A stretch of DNA of 64,000 nt from an uncultured Prevotellaceae bacterium (GTDB lineage: Bacteria; Bacteroidota; Bacteroidia; Bacteroidales; Muribaculaceae). The stretch's first letter is position 1; each line of letters begins with the position of its first letter. Positions 1-8,873 of the stretch are shown here, piece by piece. The notes beneath the pieces were generated by a model that searched no databases, was not told the origin of the DNA, and saw only the letters and a program-made list of their open reading frames with translations. Position numbers and translations under genes: made by a program. Location of the stretch: NCBI GenBank assembly GCA_900318255.1, contig ONJX01000025.1, positions 16,201 to 80,200 on the forward strand, in the 5' to 3' direction.

Positions 1-704
1 GCAGAGTCTTTAGACAAAATATAATCAATATTATAAGCTTTAGATATTGAACCAGGAACGCCACAGTTCTCAATGTCTATACTTGATAAATAAGGATTAA
101 GAAACATTACAGTCAAACGCTCATTATCGTTGAAGCTGTTAATGAGTGATGAAATGGACTCTTTTGGATTATTCCACATGTTATTATAGATTTTAAAATA
201 ATGTATTGCCTTTTTGATGTAACCAGGATTATTCCCATCCAAGCTAATATCATCAGGAAATTTTACACCTAAAGAGTCGCATATTAAAACCAGTTCTTTT
301 CTTAACTCCGTTTGATCCCATTTGCTCATAATGCCATCTAGAGTAAGTGTATTAATAATATCATTGTTGCTCACGTATGGCTCTCCGTCGATTTTAAGAT
401 GATTATCATTTAGTAATATCTCTTTCTGCTTGTTATTATCATAAAACAAGGTCATCCTTGATTTTGGCATTAAGATAGCAGGTTCTCTTCTGCTGTCATT
501 AATTAGGCCAACGATTTTATCTATATCGTCTTTATCGGTAATAGTATATCTAACCGTATCATTCGGTATGATATTATGAGGGTATTCATAAATCTCTAAA
601 TCAATCCTTTTGATGCTTGATCCATCAATGGTTGACTCCATAACAGGACGGTTACATCCTAATGTGAAAATAAGAGTGAAAACTATTAATATTATCTTTT
701 TCAT
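1..704 (-). CDS. Partial lipoprotein of unknown function
   Basis: The gene runs off the left edge; about 234 residues are visible and the C-terminus is missing. It opens with a short hydrophobic signal (MKKIILIVFTLIFTLGC) ending in a lipobox-like TLGC, so the protein is probably acylated at that cysteine and held in the cell envelope. The rest is an Asp/Asn-rich soluble region that I do not recognise. A TATATTTG -7-type box lies about 140 bases upstream (843-850), which would give a long leader. The segment is AT-rich compared with dcp next door, like the other orphan lipoproteins in this window. The lipoprotein call rests on the N-terminus only. Confidence 0.7.
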   Translation of the reverse strand, partial: MKKIILIVFTLIFTLGCNRPVMESTIDGSSIKRIDLEIYEYPHNIIPNDTVRYTITDKDDIDKIVGLINDSRREPAILMPKSRMTLFYDNNKQKEILLNDNHLKIDGEPYVSNNDIINTLTLDGIMSKWDQTELRKELVLICDSLGVKFPDDISLDGNNPGYIKKAIHYFKIYNNMWNNPKESISSLINSFNDNERLTVMFLNPYLSSIDIENCGVPGSISKAYNIDYILSKDS

Positions 705-745
705 TTTTTTTTCTTTAAGTTGTGGAACAATGTCTTAACTTTGAT

Positions 746-838
746 TTAAAACGAAAGTTCATTTATTAACAGCAGCTTGTAGTAGTTGATGACTTGCAGC
801 ATCACCTCGCGGTCTTCAATGAGTAGTTTTAATTGCAC
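746..838 (-). other. Short ORF or gene remnant (30 codons)
   Basis: A 30-codon open frame (GTG at 838-836, an internal ATG at 802-800, TAA at 748-746) lies in the leader of the partial lipoprotein gene. Its middle part (IEDREVMLQVINYYKLLL) uses codons typical of the coding sequence in this window (GAC CGC GAG GTG ATG CTG), unlike the AT-rich surroundings. It may be a surviving fragment of a lost gene or a small leader peptide. I recognise no family. Confidence 0.25.
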
Positions 839-842
839 TCCG

Positions 843-850
843 CAAATATA
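843..850 (-). promoter_or_regulatory. -7 box TATATTTG
   Basis: On the minus strand this reads TATATTTG and matches the Bacteroidetes TAnnTTTG element. No -33 TTTG is placed at the usual 19-21 bases. It would start a transcript with a leader of roughly 130 bases ahead of the partial lipoprotein gene. Confidence 0.35.
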
Positions 851-883
851 TAAAAAATAATGTTACAAGCATATAAAAGTGTA

Positions 884-918
884 GAAAAAACAAAAGCCCT
901 CAAAATTTTGAGGACTTT
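884..918 (-). terminator. Rho-independent terminator of dcp
   Basis: A palindrome CCTCAAAATTTTGAGG (898-913) is extended by AAAG/CTTT across one mismatch. On the minus strand it is followed by a T-rich tail (CTTTTGTTTTTT). It sits 24 bases after the dcp stop codon. Confidence 0.8.
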
Positions 919-941
919 CTGAGAAATAAAAGATGTAAATA

Positions 942-3035
942 TTATTTCTTTATTCCGTCACGCTTGAGGAGGGCGTCGATGCGTGGCTCGCGGCCGCGGA
1001 AGCGCTTGTAGAGCGTCATTGGTGGCTCGGTGCCGCCGCGCTCGAGGATGTTCTCCTTAAAGGACTTGGCAGTAGCGGGATTGAAGATGCCGTCTTCCTG
1101 GAACTTGCTGAAGGCGTCGGCATCGAGGATTTCGGCCCACTTGTAGCCGTAGTAGCCAGCGGCATAACCACCCGAGAAGATGTGAGTGAACTGTGGCGAC
1201 ATCATGCAACCGTCAACGGGCTTGAAAATTTCAACGGGCTTCATTGCCTCGTATTCAAACTTGAAGGCATCGCCCGAAACGGGCTTGGTGATAGTGTGAT
1301 AGGCCATATCAAGGAAACCAAAGCTGAGCTGACGCAAGCAAGCGTAGGCAGCACCATATTGTTCAGAGGCCTTGATTTTCTCGACAAGCTCTTGTGGAAT
1401 TTTCTCGCCGGTGAGGTAGTGCTTGGCAAAGCTGTCGAGATATTCGCGCTGACTCAGGAAGTTCTCGTTGAACTGCGATGGCAACTCCACAAAGTCGCGA
1501 TAAACGTTGGTTCCCGACGTGGAGGCATATTTGCATTTCGATAGCATTCCATGCAAGCCGTGACCAAACTCGTGCATGAAAGTCTCTACCTCGTAATAGG
1601 TGAGTAGTGAGGGCTTGGTGTCGGTGGGGCGGGTGAAGTTCATGGTCAAGGTAACGATGGGTCGCACGTCATTGCCATTAGCATCACGGTATTGCTCGCG
1701 GAAGTTTGTCATCCAGGCACCGCTCTGCTTTGTTTCACGGGGGAAGAAGTCGGTGTAAAGCAAAGCCACGAAGTTGCCATTGTCGTCAGTAACATTATAA
1801 ACTTTCATCTCGGGATTGAACACCTGAGCATCAAAGTTCTCGGTGAAATGCAAGCCATAGAGCCTGGTGGCGAGTCCAAACACGCCATCAATCACATTCT
1901 CAAGCTGGAAGTAGGGACGCAGCAGCTCGTCATTAATCGAATACTTCTCCTCTTTGAGCTTGTTAGAATAGTAAGAGTAATCCCACGGCATGATGGTGAA
2001 CTTCTTACCCTCAAGCTTGCTGGCATACTTATTGAGGCCCTCCATGTCGCTCTTTTGGGGCTTGGTGTAGGCGTCCTTGAGTGACCAGAGCATGTTATAG
2101 ACATTTGTGGGATTCTCTGCCATCTTGTCGGCAAGCTGGTAGTCGGCAAATGTCTTGTAACCAAGAAGGTTGGCGAGTTCTAGGCGAGTGTTGGCAATCT
2201 GCTGCATGATGTCGATGTTGTTGAACTCTCCACTGGTACACTGCGAGTTATACATCTTGTAGAGTTTTTCACGCAGGTCTCGACGAGAGCTGTATTTCAT
2301 GAAAGCCATGTAGCTGGGTGCATGCAGAGTAATGAGGTATTCTCCCTCACGGTCTTTGGCCTTGGCTGCTGCTGCGGCAGCGTCGATGGCGCTCTCGGGG
2401 AGGCCGTCGAGGTCGTTTTTAGTGAGCCACATCTCATATTTTGAGGTCTCCTTCAGTGCGTTTTGGTCAAACTTCAGTGTGAGCTGCGAGAGACGGGTGG
2501 AAAGTTCTTTGTACTTTTCACGGTCAGCCCCCTGAAGCGCTGCACCGCTACGCACGAATGATTTGTGGGTCTTATCAAGTAGCATCCAGTCTTCTTGGTC
2601 ATATCGCGACTTGTCGAAGTGCTGATACACATAGTCGATGCGCTGCCACAGTTTCTCGTTGAGAGTGACGCTGTTGCCGTGCTCGGTAATCAATGGCGTC
2701 ATTCGTTCAGAAATTGCCATGAGCGAGTCGTCGGCATTAGCCGAGAGCATAGGGTAGAACACGCCCAGCACGCGGTTGAGCATGTCGCCCGAGCGCTCCA
2801 GGGCCACGATGGTGTTTTCAAACGTTGGTGTAGCCGCATTGTTAGCAATGGCGTCTATCTCGGCATTGTGGCGTTTCATGCCCTCGATGATTGCCGGCTC
2901 ATAGTCGGCGGTGGTGATGCGGTCGAAGGGTATAGCGCCGTTGGTGGTCTTAAACGGCTGGAAAAAAACATTGTCGGCACTAATCATAGTAGCAATAGAA
3001 AGTAAAAGAGTGATTGATAAAAATAATTTTTTCAT
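942..3035 (-). CDS. dcp: M3 family zinc metallopeptidase (peptidyl-dipeptidase Dcp)
   Basis: A 697-residue M3-family peptidase. Dcp-type enzymes remove dipeptides from the C-terminus of small peptides. The zinc-binding HEFGH motif (MHEFGHGLHGML) is at about residue 485 and the downstream glutamate region is intact, so the protein should be active. An N-terminal signal (MKKLFLSITLLLSIATMISA) suggests export to the periplasm, where it would feed peptide use. The length fits the family (about 680-700). It lies 14 bases after the stop of the TPR gene and is probably co-transcribed with it, ending at the terminator at 884-918. Dcp rather than oligopeptidase A is my choice from overall layout and the signal peptide; the M3 family call is firm. 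Confidence 0.9.
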   Translation of the reverse strand: MKKLFLSITLLLSIATMISADNVFFQPFKTTNGAIPFDRITTADYEPAIIEGMKRHNAEIDAIANNAATPTFENTIVALERSGDMLNRVLGVFYPMLSANADDSLMAISERMTPLITEHGNSVTLNEKLWQRIDYVYQHFDKSRYDQEDWMLLDKTHKSFVRSGAALQGADREKYKELSTRLSQLTLKFDQNALKETSKYEMWLTKNDLDGLPESAIDAAAAAAKAKDREGEYLITLHAPSYMAFMKYSSRRDLREKLYKMYNSQCTSGEFNNIDIMQQIANTRLELANLLGYKTFADYQLADKMAENPTNVYNMLWSLKDAYTKPQKSDMEGLNKYASKLEGKKFTIMPWDYSYYSNKLKEEKYSINDELLRPYFQLENVIDGVFGLATRLYGLHFTENFDAQVFNPEMKVYNVTDDNGNFVALLYTDFFPRETKQSGAWMTNFREQYRDANGNDVRPIVTLTMNFTRPTDTKPSLLTYYEVETFMHEFGHGLHGMLSKCKYASTSGTNVYRDFVELPSQFNENFLSQREYLDSFAKHYLTGEKIPQELVEKIKASEQYGAAYACLRQLSFGFLDMAYHTITKPVSGDAFKFEYEAMKPVEIFKPVDGCMMSPQFTHIFSGGYAAGYYGYKWAEILDADAFSKFQEDGIFNPATAKSFKENILERGGTEPPMTLYKRFRGREPRIDALLKRDGIKK

Positions 3036-3049
3036 TACAAAAATGATGG

Positions 3050-5260
3050 TTATTTGGTTTGTAACACAGCGTCAAGCAACAAAGCGTAGTCGCTGGAAGG
3101 AATTCCTAACTTGTTGACTAAATATTTTGCGTCATCAAAATAAAGACGCGAAAACGCCTCTTCGTCATTTTTCTCAAGGTTTAATGACTTGCGGTATTGC
3201 GATATCGCATCCGAGATGCGTCCCGCAGCCTGCAACACGTGGCCATAGTTGAGGTAGTCTTGCGACGACGGCGTGTCTTCGTTGATGATTTTCTCGTAGT
3301 AGTTCACAGCCTGCTCGTGTTTGCCTGTAAGCAAAGAGCACCAGGCTATAGGTCGCCATGCGCGGTGCTTGGCTTTGGGCATGAAATCGGCTTTATAGTA
3401 TTGTTGCAGAGCGTTGTCATATTCACCCTTGTCGAGATAGCAATGCCCCAGGTTCAGGCACAAGATTACGCTTTGTGGTGAGAGCTGCAGTGCCTTGTTG
3501 TAGTATTCAATAGCCTTGTCGTGGTTATGCAAGCTACGGTAGCATTGGACCATCTGCTTGGTGTTCCAGATGTCGGCATTGTCAACAAGCTCATATCTTG
3601 AGTAGTTCTTGATAGCGTCGTGGTAACGGCCTAGCGACTGATGGGCAAACGCCAACTTTTGATACACATGCGGGTCGGCATCGTGATTGGCAATCATGTT
3701 GCGGTAGTACTTGATGGCATCTTCATAAAAACCATTCTTAAAATAGAACTCGGCAATCACCGAGAGGGTGGGAGTGTCGCCGATGTAAGGCTTTAGGCAA
3801 TCAACGTCGGTGAGTTTAATGTCGGTATCAAAGATTGACATGAATTCACGTCGCCGAGAGAAGAGCTTGAAGAAACGGTACAAGTCTTGTATGTAACGGT
3901 TTACGATATTGTCGCGCATCTTGATTACCGACTGAGCTTCCACGCTTTGCAACTCTAGGAATTGCTCACGTTGAGCGTCAAACTGCTGGAATAGCAAGTT
4001 GCGCTGTGACTCGGGAGCCGAAGCCATGTAGAGCAGCATGGAGTATTTGTCGCTATCACACAGAATGGGTATCACATTAAACAATGAAGTGAGTGGGTGC
4101 CTCTTGCTGCCAAAAGCGCGATTCATTATTGATAATTTGTCGTGATAAGGCAGGAACCAGTTCGACAGGGTGTTGAAGAACGGGAAGCTCTTGAGCTTTG
4201 AGAACGTGGAGATAAACACATCACCACCCTGTAGCTGAAGTTCGTTCAGTTCTTCCAGTTTGCTGGTTATGCCACTCTTGTCGAGCCATTCTTGCCACTG
4301 CGGGTTTTCTTCTATCTCGCTGATGTCGAGGTTGCCAGAAGTCTTTCCTTTTATTTTATTAAGAAGATCTGGACTCATTTTGTTCATTTCGGGAGTGATG
4401 ATGTCGCGAAGTTTTTGCGAAATGTTCTCGGTGTTGCGGCTGTGAATCATTCGGGTGAAAATGAGTTGCAAGTCGCTCACGAAGTCACTATCTTTCTCCA
4501 GTTGCTTGAGAAGGTCAAGGACGTCCTTATAGATTGCTATGCGGTTGCGATAGAGGAAGATAATGATGACGGCATTGATTAAAGCGCGCAGCTTGAGCTC
4601 ATCATCTTTAAATGCGGTGTAGCTGTTAAGGAGCACCTTGAGCTTTGCGGCATCAAAGAACTTGGTGAGACCGAGCATCAGAGCCGAGAGCACCAAGCTC
4701 TTCAGGTGCGCTGGCCGATTTTCGTTGACGAGTAATTTAGATATTGCATCTATATCGGCTACTGGTGTTGGAAACGTGCTCCACACTTTGTTGAAGATGT
4801 CACTTTCCAGGCTTTCGCATTTCACCAGGATATTCGTTTCGGCTTCGTTGAAATTGTCTTCATTATTGTTGTCGTTGAAAAGAAGCAGCTTCTTGCATTC
4901 AGTTTCATGCTCCTCGATCATTGCTTGCAGTTGCCGATTTTTGTATTGCTGGTTGCGCTGGTAGAAGAGGTGTGTTGACTGTTGCGCTGCAAGGGCAATG
5001 ACAGTTTTGTCGGTAAGCATGTAGGTGTCAATGATGATTTGCGACAAAATGTTGTCGCGTTGCGGGTCGAGTGCTCCTTGTGTCATGTATTGCAGCATGT
5101 AGCTATAGGATGTGGAAATTCTATTCAGTTCCTCGCTCAGTTCCCATTGCTGCGTGTCATCTACCATGACCTTGAGGTATTTTAAAGCTAAAACCAGCTG
5201 ATGTGTGTCAAGATGCTGGTTGACCAACTTGCGGTATTTTGAGATTTCTGATTTGTCCAT
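3050..5260 (-). CDS. Tetratricopeptide repeat protein
   Basis: A 736-residue protein without signal peptide or membrane segment. The first two thirds are helical and not recognisable to me (charged, with a DNNNEDNFNEAET stretch near residue 130). From about residue 490 there are consecutive TPR units (for example YFKNGFYEDAIKYYRNMI, LGRYHDAIKNYSRYELV, HDKAIEYYNKALQLSPQS, KGEYDNALQQYYKADF, GRISDAISQYRKSLNLEK), which normally form a protein-binding scaffold. It is the first gene of a two-gene run with dcp. A TAATTTTG -7-type box on the minus strand at 5440-5433 would give a leader of about 170 bases. The partner is unknown. Confidence 0.85.
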   Translation of the reverse strand: MDKSEISKYRKLVNQHLDTHQLVLALKYLKVMVDDTQQWELSEELNRISTSYSYMLQYMTQGALDPQRDNILSQIIIDTYMLTDKTVIALAAQQSTHLFYQRNQQYKNRQLQAMIEEHETECKKLLLFNDNNNEDNFNEAETNILVKCESLESDIFNKVWSTFPTPVADIDAISKLLVNENRPAHLKSLVLSALMLGLTKFFDAAKLKVLLNSYTAFKDDELKLRALINAVIIIFLYRNRIAIYKDVLDLLKQLEKDSDFVSDLQLIFTRMIHSRNTENISQKLRDIITPEMNKMSPDLLNKIKGKTSGNLDISEIEENPQWQEWLDKSGITSKLEELNELQLQGGDVFISTFSKLKSFPFFNTLSNWFLPYHDKLSIMNRAFGSKRHPLTSLFNVIPILCDSDKYSMLLYMASAPESQRNLLFQQFDAQREQFLELQSVEAQSVIKMRDNIVNRYIQDLYRFFKLFSRRREFMSIFDTDIKLTDVDCLKPYIGDTPTLSVIAEFYFKNGFYEDAIKYYRNMIANHDADPHVYQKLAFAHQSLGRYHDAIKNYSRYELVDNADIWNTKQMVQCYRSLHNHDKAIEYYNKALQLSPQSVILCLNLGHCYLDKGEYDNALQQYYKADFMPKAKHRAWRPIAWCSLLTGKHEQAVNYYEKIINEDTPSSQDYLNYGHVLQAAGRISDAISQYRKSLNLEKNDEEAFSRLYFDDAKYLVNKLGIPSSDYALLLDAVLQTK

Positions 5261-5560
5261 TGATGAAGGGGGTATTATACTCCTAAAATCTGATTGATTT
5301 AGATTGTTGATGTCTGTAAAATTGTGAGTAACAAGATTGTTTCTCTATGCTTGTCATGACGAGGATTTTACCTGAATTATGTGGTTTGGTAATTAAATCA
5401 AGTGAAATCTACTCGGCAAGACATGGTAATTGCAAAATTACAAATAAAAAACGAGAACACTGCACCTTTTAATAGATTTTTTCAAGCAAAGAGTGTTTAT
5501 TACCTGACACAGGAGTTGCGATGATTCATTGAGATAGGTGACATCGCTTGCCGATTTGGT

Positions 5561-5598
5561 GAAATAAAAAAATGGGAGCGGATGAAAAACTCGCTCCC
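5561..5598 (-). terminator. Terminator downstream of rpoD
   Basis: Stem GGGAGCG (5574-5580) pairs with CGCTCCC (5592-5598) around an 11-base loop. On the minus strand the hairpin is followed by ATTTTTTTATTT. A second perfect hairpin, CGGCTTT/AAAGCCG (5651-5667), stands between it and the rpoD stop codon. The rest of the 424-base gap to the TPR gene holds only the TAATTTTG box noted there. Confidence 0.8.
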
Positions 5599-5684
5599 TT
5601 TGATCGCTTGTGAACTTCTATCTGTTCAAATTTCTTTTTTTGAGAAAATACGGCTTTGTGAAAGCCGTTGAGATGTGTGGGTGA

Positions 5685-6542
5685 TTAACCCAGATAGGAC
5701 TTGAGCAGCTTGCTTCTTTGTCCCTTGAGACGGCGTATCGCCTTCTCCTTGATTTGTCTCACGCGCTCGCGTGTGAGGTCAAACTTTGAGCCAATCTCCT
5801 CGAGCGTCATCTCTTGGCAACCGATACCAAAAAACATTTTAAGGATGTCGCGCTCACGAGGATTGAGCTGGTCGAGAGCTCGGTTCACCTCCTTCGATAG
5901 CGACTCCTGGTTCAACGACGAGTCGGCCATGGGGGAGTCCTCGTTGGGCAGCACGTCGAGCAGACTGTTGTCTTCGCCATCAACGAAAGGCGCGTCAACC
6001 GACACATGACGGCCGCTCACCTTGAGCGCGTCAGAGATCTTGTCAACAGGCACATCAAGTTGCTCGGCAAGCTCGGCAGCCGAGGGACGGCGCTCATGCT
6101 CTTGCTCAAACCTTGACTGAGCTTTGCTAATCTTGTTGATAGACCCCACTTGGTTGAGCGGGAGCCTAACGATGCGCGACTGCTCGGCCAGAGCCTGAAG
6201 GATTGATTGTCTGATCCACCAAACGGCGTAAGAGATGAACTTGAAACCACGTGTCTCGTCAAATTTCTGGGCTGCCTTAATCAGGCCTAAATTACCCTCG
6301 TCGATCAAGTCGGGAAGACTCAATCCTTGGTTCTGGTACTGCTTTGCCACCGAAACAACGAAACGCAGGTTGGCGCTCACCAGTTTGTCGAGAGCCTTCT
6401 GGTCGCCTTGCTTAATGCGCTGAGCAAGTTCCACTTCCTCATCAACGGTGATAAGGTCCTTGCGGCCTATTTCCTGCAAGTACTTGTCGAGCGACGCACT
6501 CTCGCGGTTGGTGATTGATTTTGTGATTTTTAATTGTCTCAT
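5685..6542 (-). CDS. rpoD: Primary RNA polymerase sigma factor (sigma-70/SigA type)
   Basis: At 285 residues it is a compact group-1 sigma factor that starts directly with region 1.2 ([16 protein letters not shown]) and lacks region 1.1, as is usual for the Bacteroidetes housekeeping factor. Region 2 contains the core-binding and melting segments ([39 protein letters not shown]), followed by region 3 and a region 4.2 helix-turn-helix ([20 protein letters not shown]). This factor is known to read promoters with -33 TTTG and -7 TAnnTTTG, the elements seen ahead of many genes here. Its own upstream region has TAATTTTG at 6575-6568. It is monocistronic with its own terminator. Identification is firm. 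Confidence 0.95.
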   Translation of the reverse strand: MRQLKITKSITNRESASLDKYLQEIGRKDLITVDEEVELAQRIKQGDQKALDKLVSANLRFVVSVAKQYQNQGLSLPDLIDEGNLGLIKAAQKFDETRGFKFISYAVWWIRQSILQALAEQSRIVRLPLNQVGSINKISKAQSRFEQEHERRPSAAELAEQLDVPVDKISDALKVSGRHVSVDAPFVDGEDNSLLDVLPNEDSPMADSSLNQESLSKEVNRALDQLNPRERDILKMFFGIGCQEMTLEEIGSKFDLTRERVRQIKEKAIRRLKGQRSKLLKSYLG

Positions 6543-6567
6543 ACTGGAAATGTAGAGTTTAAGCTTG

Positions 6568-6601
6568 CAAAATTACAAAAACTATCTGATGTATGATGCA
6601 A
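6568..6601 (-). promoter_or_regulatory. Probable rpoD promoter
   Basis: On the minus strand TAATTTTG (6575-6568) lies 26 bases before the rpoD start. A TTG (6601-6599) sits 23 bases upstream of it, slightly wider than the usual spacing, so the -33 assignment is weak. Confidence 0.45.
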
Positions 6602-6659
6602 TTTGGTGCCAAAAAGTTTAATAGATTAATATTATTTAACAGATTTGGTGTAATGGGGG

Positions 6660-6835
6660 GGTAAGTAAGATGTAGGATGTAGGAAGTAGGGAGTAGGAAG
6701 TAGGAAGTAGGAAGGAAGAAGTAGGAAGTAGGAAGGAAGAAGTAGGAAGTAGGAAGGAAATAAGAAGGAAGTAGGAAGGAAATAAGAAGGAAGTAAGAAG
6801 TAAGAAGTAGGAAGTAGGAAGTAAGTAAGAAGGGC
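6660..6835. repeat. Degenerate array of GTAGGAA/GGAAGTA units
   Basis: About 175 bases are made of variants of a 7-base unit (GTAGGAA, with GAAGGAA, AATAAGAAGG and similar derivatives). The array is followed at 6840-6950 by repeats of CCTTGTCAGCTTGTT. The strand bias is extreme (purine-only on the plus strand). No gene is present in this 480-base gap besides the promoter and terminator listed. Confidence 0.8.
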
Positions 6836-6952
6836 GACGGCTACTATTGCCTTGTCAGCTTGTTCCTTGTCAGCTTGTTGGCTCTAAGCCATTGCCTTGT
6901 CAGCTTGTTCCTCGTCTGTTCGTCAGCTCGACTGCTGATGTTCGCTTGTCCT

Positions 6953-6988
6953 CAAAAAAACAGGCGACCGCTGTAATTGGGTCGCCTG
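6953..6988 (-). terminator. Terminator of the HtrA gene
   Basis: CAGGCGACC (6961-6969) pairs perfectly with GGTCGCCTG (6980-6988). On the minus strand the stem is followed by TTTTTTTGAGG. It is 34 bases after the stop codon. Confidence 0.85.
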
Positions 6989-7022
6989 TTGCTATGTGCG
7001 TAATTGTGAAAAAACAGAATTG

Positions 7023-8534
7023 TTATTCTGGGTCGGCAAGATCTACTGCTATATATGTTTTCTTGCCGTTTGTTTTGATGCCAGTGATGAACATCACCTT
7101 GTCGCTCTCTTTGTCACGCATGATGGCGTTGTAGATGTCTTCCACTTCGTCTTGATTGCTGACACGAATGTTGTTGATGTCGGTGATGACAAAACCGTTG
7201 TTGATGCCTGCGGCCTTGAACTTGCCGTCCTTGAGTCCGGTCACTTTCACACCATTGCTAACTCCAAGCTCTTCTTTCTCCTCGGCCGTAAGAGAGAGGA
7301 AGGCGCATCCCAGTGATGTGAAGTCCGAGCTCTTGGTGATGTTGGTAGTGCCCTGGTCGTTCTTGAAAGTGACAGTGGTGGTCTTGACCTTGTTGTCGCG
7401 AATGTACTTGATGGTGGCTTTGTCGCCAGGACGCAGCTTGCTCATCTCCTCAAGCATTTGGCCGCCGTTCTTGACGGTTGCTCCGTTGAGCCCAACAATC
7501 ACGTCGCCTTCCTTGATGCCTGCTTCCTTAGCTGCGCTCAAGTCGTTAACCTTGTTAACATAAATGCCCTCGGTAGTGGCTGTGATGTTTTCGTCTTTGG
7601 CCTTGTCGGCATCAAGCTCGGTGAACTGTACGCCCAGCACTGCTCGCTGCACGCTGCCATACTGCTTGATGTCGGTGACTATTTTGTTTACCACAGCCGA
7701 TGGTATGGCAAATGAGTGGCCGGCATAGTTGCCGGTGTTAGAATATATCATGGTGTTGATGCCAATGAGCTCTCCGTCGATGTTGACCAGTGCTCCACCG
7801 CTGTTGCCGGGGTTCACTGCGGCGTCGTGCTGAATGAACGACTCAATGCCCACGTTGTTGCCCTTGTTCACGCCGCGTGCCTTAGCGCTGACGATGCCTG
7901 CTGTCACTGTGGAGTTGAGGCCGAAGGGGTTGCCCACAGCAAGCACCCATTCGCCCACTTTCACGTTGTCGCTGTTGCCGAAGGTGATAGGCGAGAGCTT
8001 AGTGGCCGAGATTTTGAGCAATGCGATGTCGGTGTTGGGGTCGGTGCCAATGACGCGCGCGTTAAACTTGCGGTTGTCGTTGAGGGTGACTTCAAGTTTC
8101 TCGGCGCCGTCAATCACGTGGTTGTTTGTGACGATGTAGCCGTCCTCAGAGATAATCACACCCGAGCCGGAACCGGTGGCTTGTGGCTCTGACTTCTTTT
8201 GTTGCTGCTGCTGTTTTTGCTTGCGTTGCTGGCCACCGCCAAAACCGGGGCCAAAAAAGAACTCAAATGGGTCAACGAAGTCGCCGCCATAGAACTGCGA
8301 CTGGCGTGGGGTGGCAAACGACTTGATGCTGACCACTGAGTTGATAGTGCTCTCGGCAGCCTTGGTGAAGTCAAGACCATATCGGTTGGTTGCCACTGGT
8401 GTCATAGTTGCTTGAGCGTTGCTGGGCAAGACGAATGAGTCTTGCATGGTGCCATCATCGGGTGTGGCAAGGGCGGAGCTGGCAGTAATTGCCATTGCCG
8501 CCATGACTAGTGATAATTTCTTGTACTTATTCAT
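7023..8534 (-). CDS. Periplasmic serine protease/chaperone, Do/HtrA family
   Basis: A 503-residue envelope protease of the DegP/DegQ family, which degrades or refolds damaged exported proteins. A signal peptide (MNKYKKLSLVMAAMAITASSALA) is followed by a trypsin-like domain with the triad in its usual contexts: His in TNNHVIDGAE (about residue 138), Asp in TDIALLK (about 170) and Ser in NPGNSGGALV (about 243). Two PDZ domains follow (about 300-390 and 410-495). A Gln/Lys-rich loop (QQRKQKQQQQQKK) precedes the protease domain. No clear housekeeping promoter lies upstream, which would fit stress control, but that is inference. Whether it is DegP- or DegQ-like cannot be decided from sequence reading. 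Confidence 0.93.
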   Translation of the reverse strand: MNKYKKLSLVMAAMAITASSALATPDDGTMQDSFVLPSNAQATMTPVATNRYGLDFTKAAESTINSVVSIKSFATPRQSQFYGGDFVDPFEFFFGPGFGGGQQRKQKQQQQQKKSEPQATGSGSGVIISEDGYIVTNNHVIDGAEKLEVTLNDNRKFNARVIGTDPNTDIALLKISATKLSPITFGNSDNVKVGEWVLAVGNPFGLNSTVTAGIVSAKARGVNKGNNVGIESFIQHDAAVNPGNSGGALVNIDGELIGINTMIYSNTGNYAGHSFAIPSAVVNKIVTDIKQYGSVQRAVLGVQFTELDADKAKDENITATTEGIYVNKVNDLSAAKEAGIKEGDVIVGLNGATVKNGGQMLEEMSKLRPGDKATIKYIRDNKVKTTTVTFKNDQGTTNITKSSDFTSLGCAFLSLTAEEKEELGVSNGVKVTGLKDGKFKAAGINNGFVITDINNIRVSNQDEVEDIYNAIMRDKESDKVMFITGIKTNGKKTYIAVDLADPE

Positions 8535-8873
8535 AATTGTATTTGTTAAAATTTTGACCAGTTTTTAAAGGTGCAATCGTTAAAATTAACTTTTGGAATT
8601 TGAACGTAAAAGTACAAGGAAATATTACAACAGCAATGCTCAATTCTCACATTTTAAACTAAATTAAGACCCCTCGCGCTCCTTTTTTGTTTCTTTAATA
8701 AAAGAATGAAAAAGATGGCGCTTTGTTCTAGAATTGTTTATGCTATATATTGCGCGGCTTGTGGTTTTTCACACATATTTGTCTAGTGTGTGTAATGGAA
8801 ATTTTAAAAAGTGATAAAACTTTGTTTCAAGTCACGATAATTGCGCTAAAGTTGCTATCTTTGCATTTTAATA
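8535..8873. other. Divergent intergenic region between the htrA-like gene and the porin gene
   Basis: The 339-base AT-rich spacer carries the TATCTTTG box of the porin gene (8856-8863). No small ORF, hairpin with T-tract or repeat stands out. On the minus strand I find no convincing TAnnTTTG for the protease gene. Confidence 0.5.
8856..8863 (+). promoter_or_regulatory. -7 box TATCTTTG, very close to the start codon
   Basis: TATCTTTG ends only 10 bases before the ATG at 8874. If transcription starts about 7 bases downstream, the mRNA has a leader of only a few bases. No clear -33 TTTG is seen 20 bases upstream. Confidence 0.45.

Noticed and set aside
6660..6835. CRISPR array
   Set aside because: Units are 7-8 bases without spacers and there are no cas genes. 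The same holds for the other repeat arrays.
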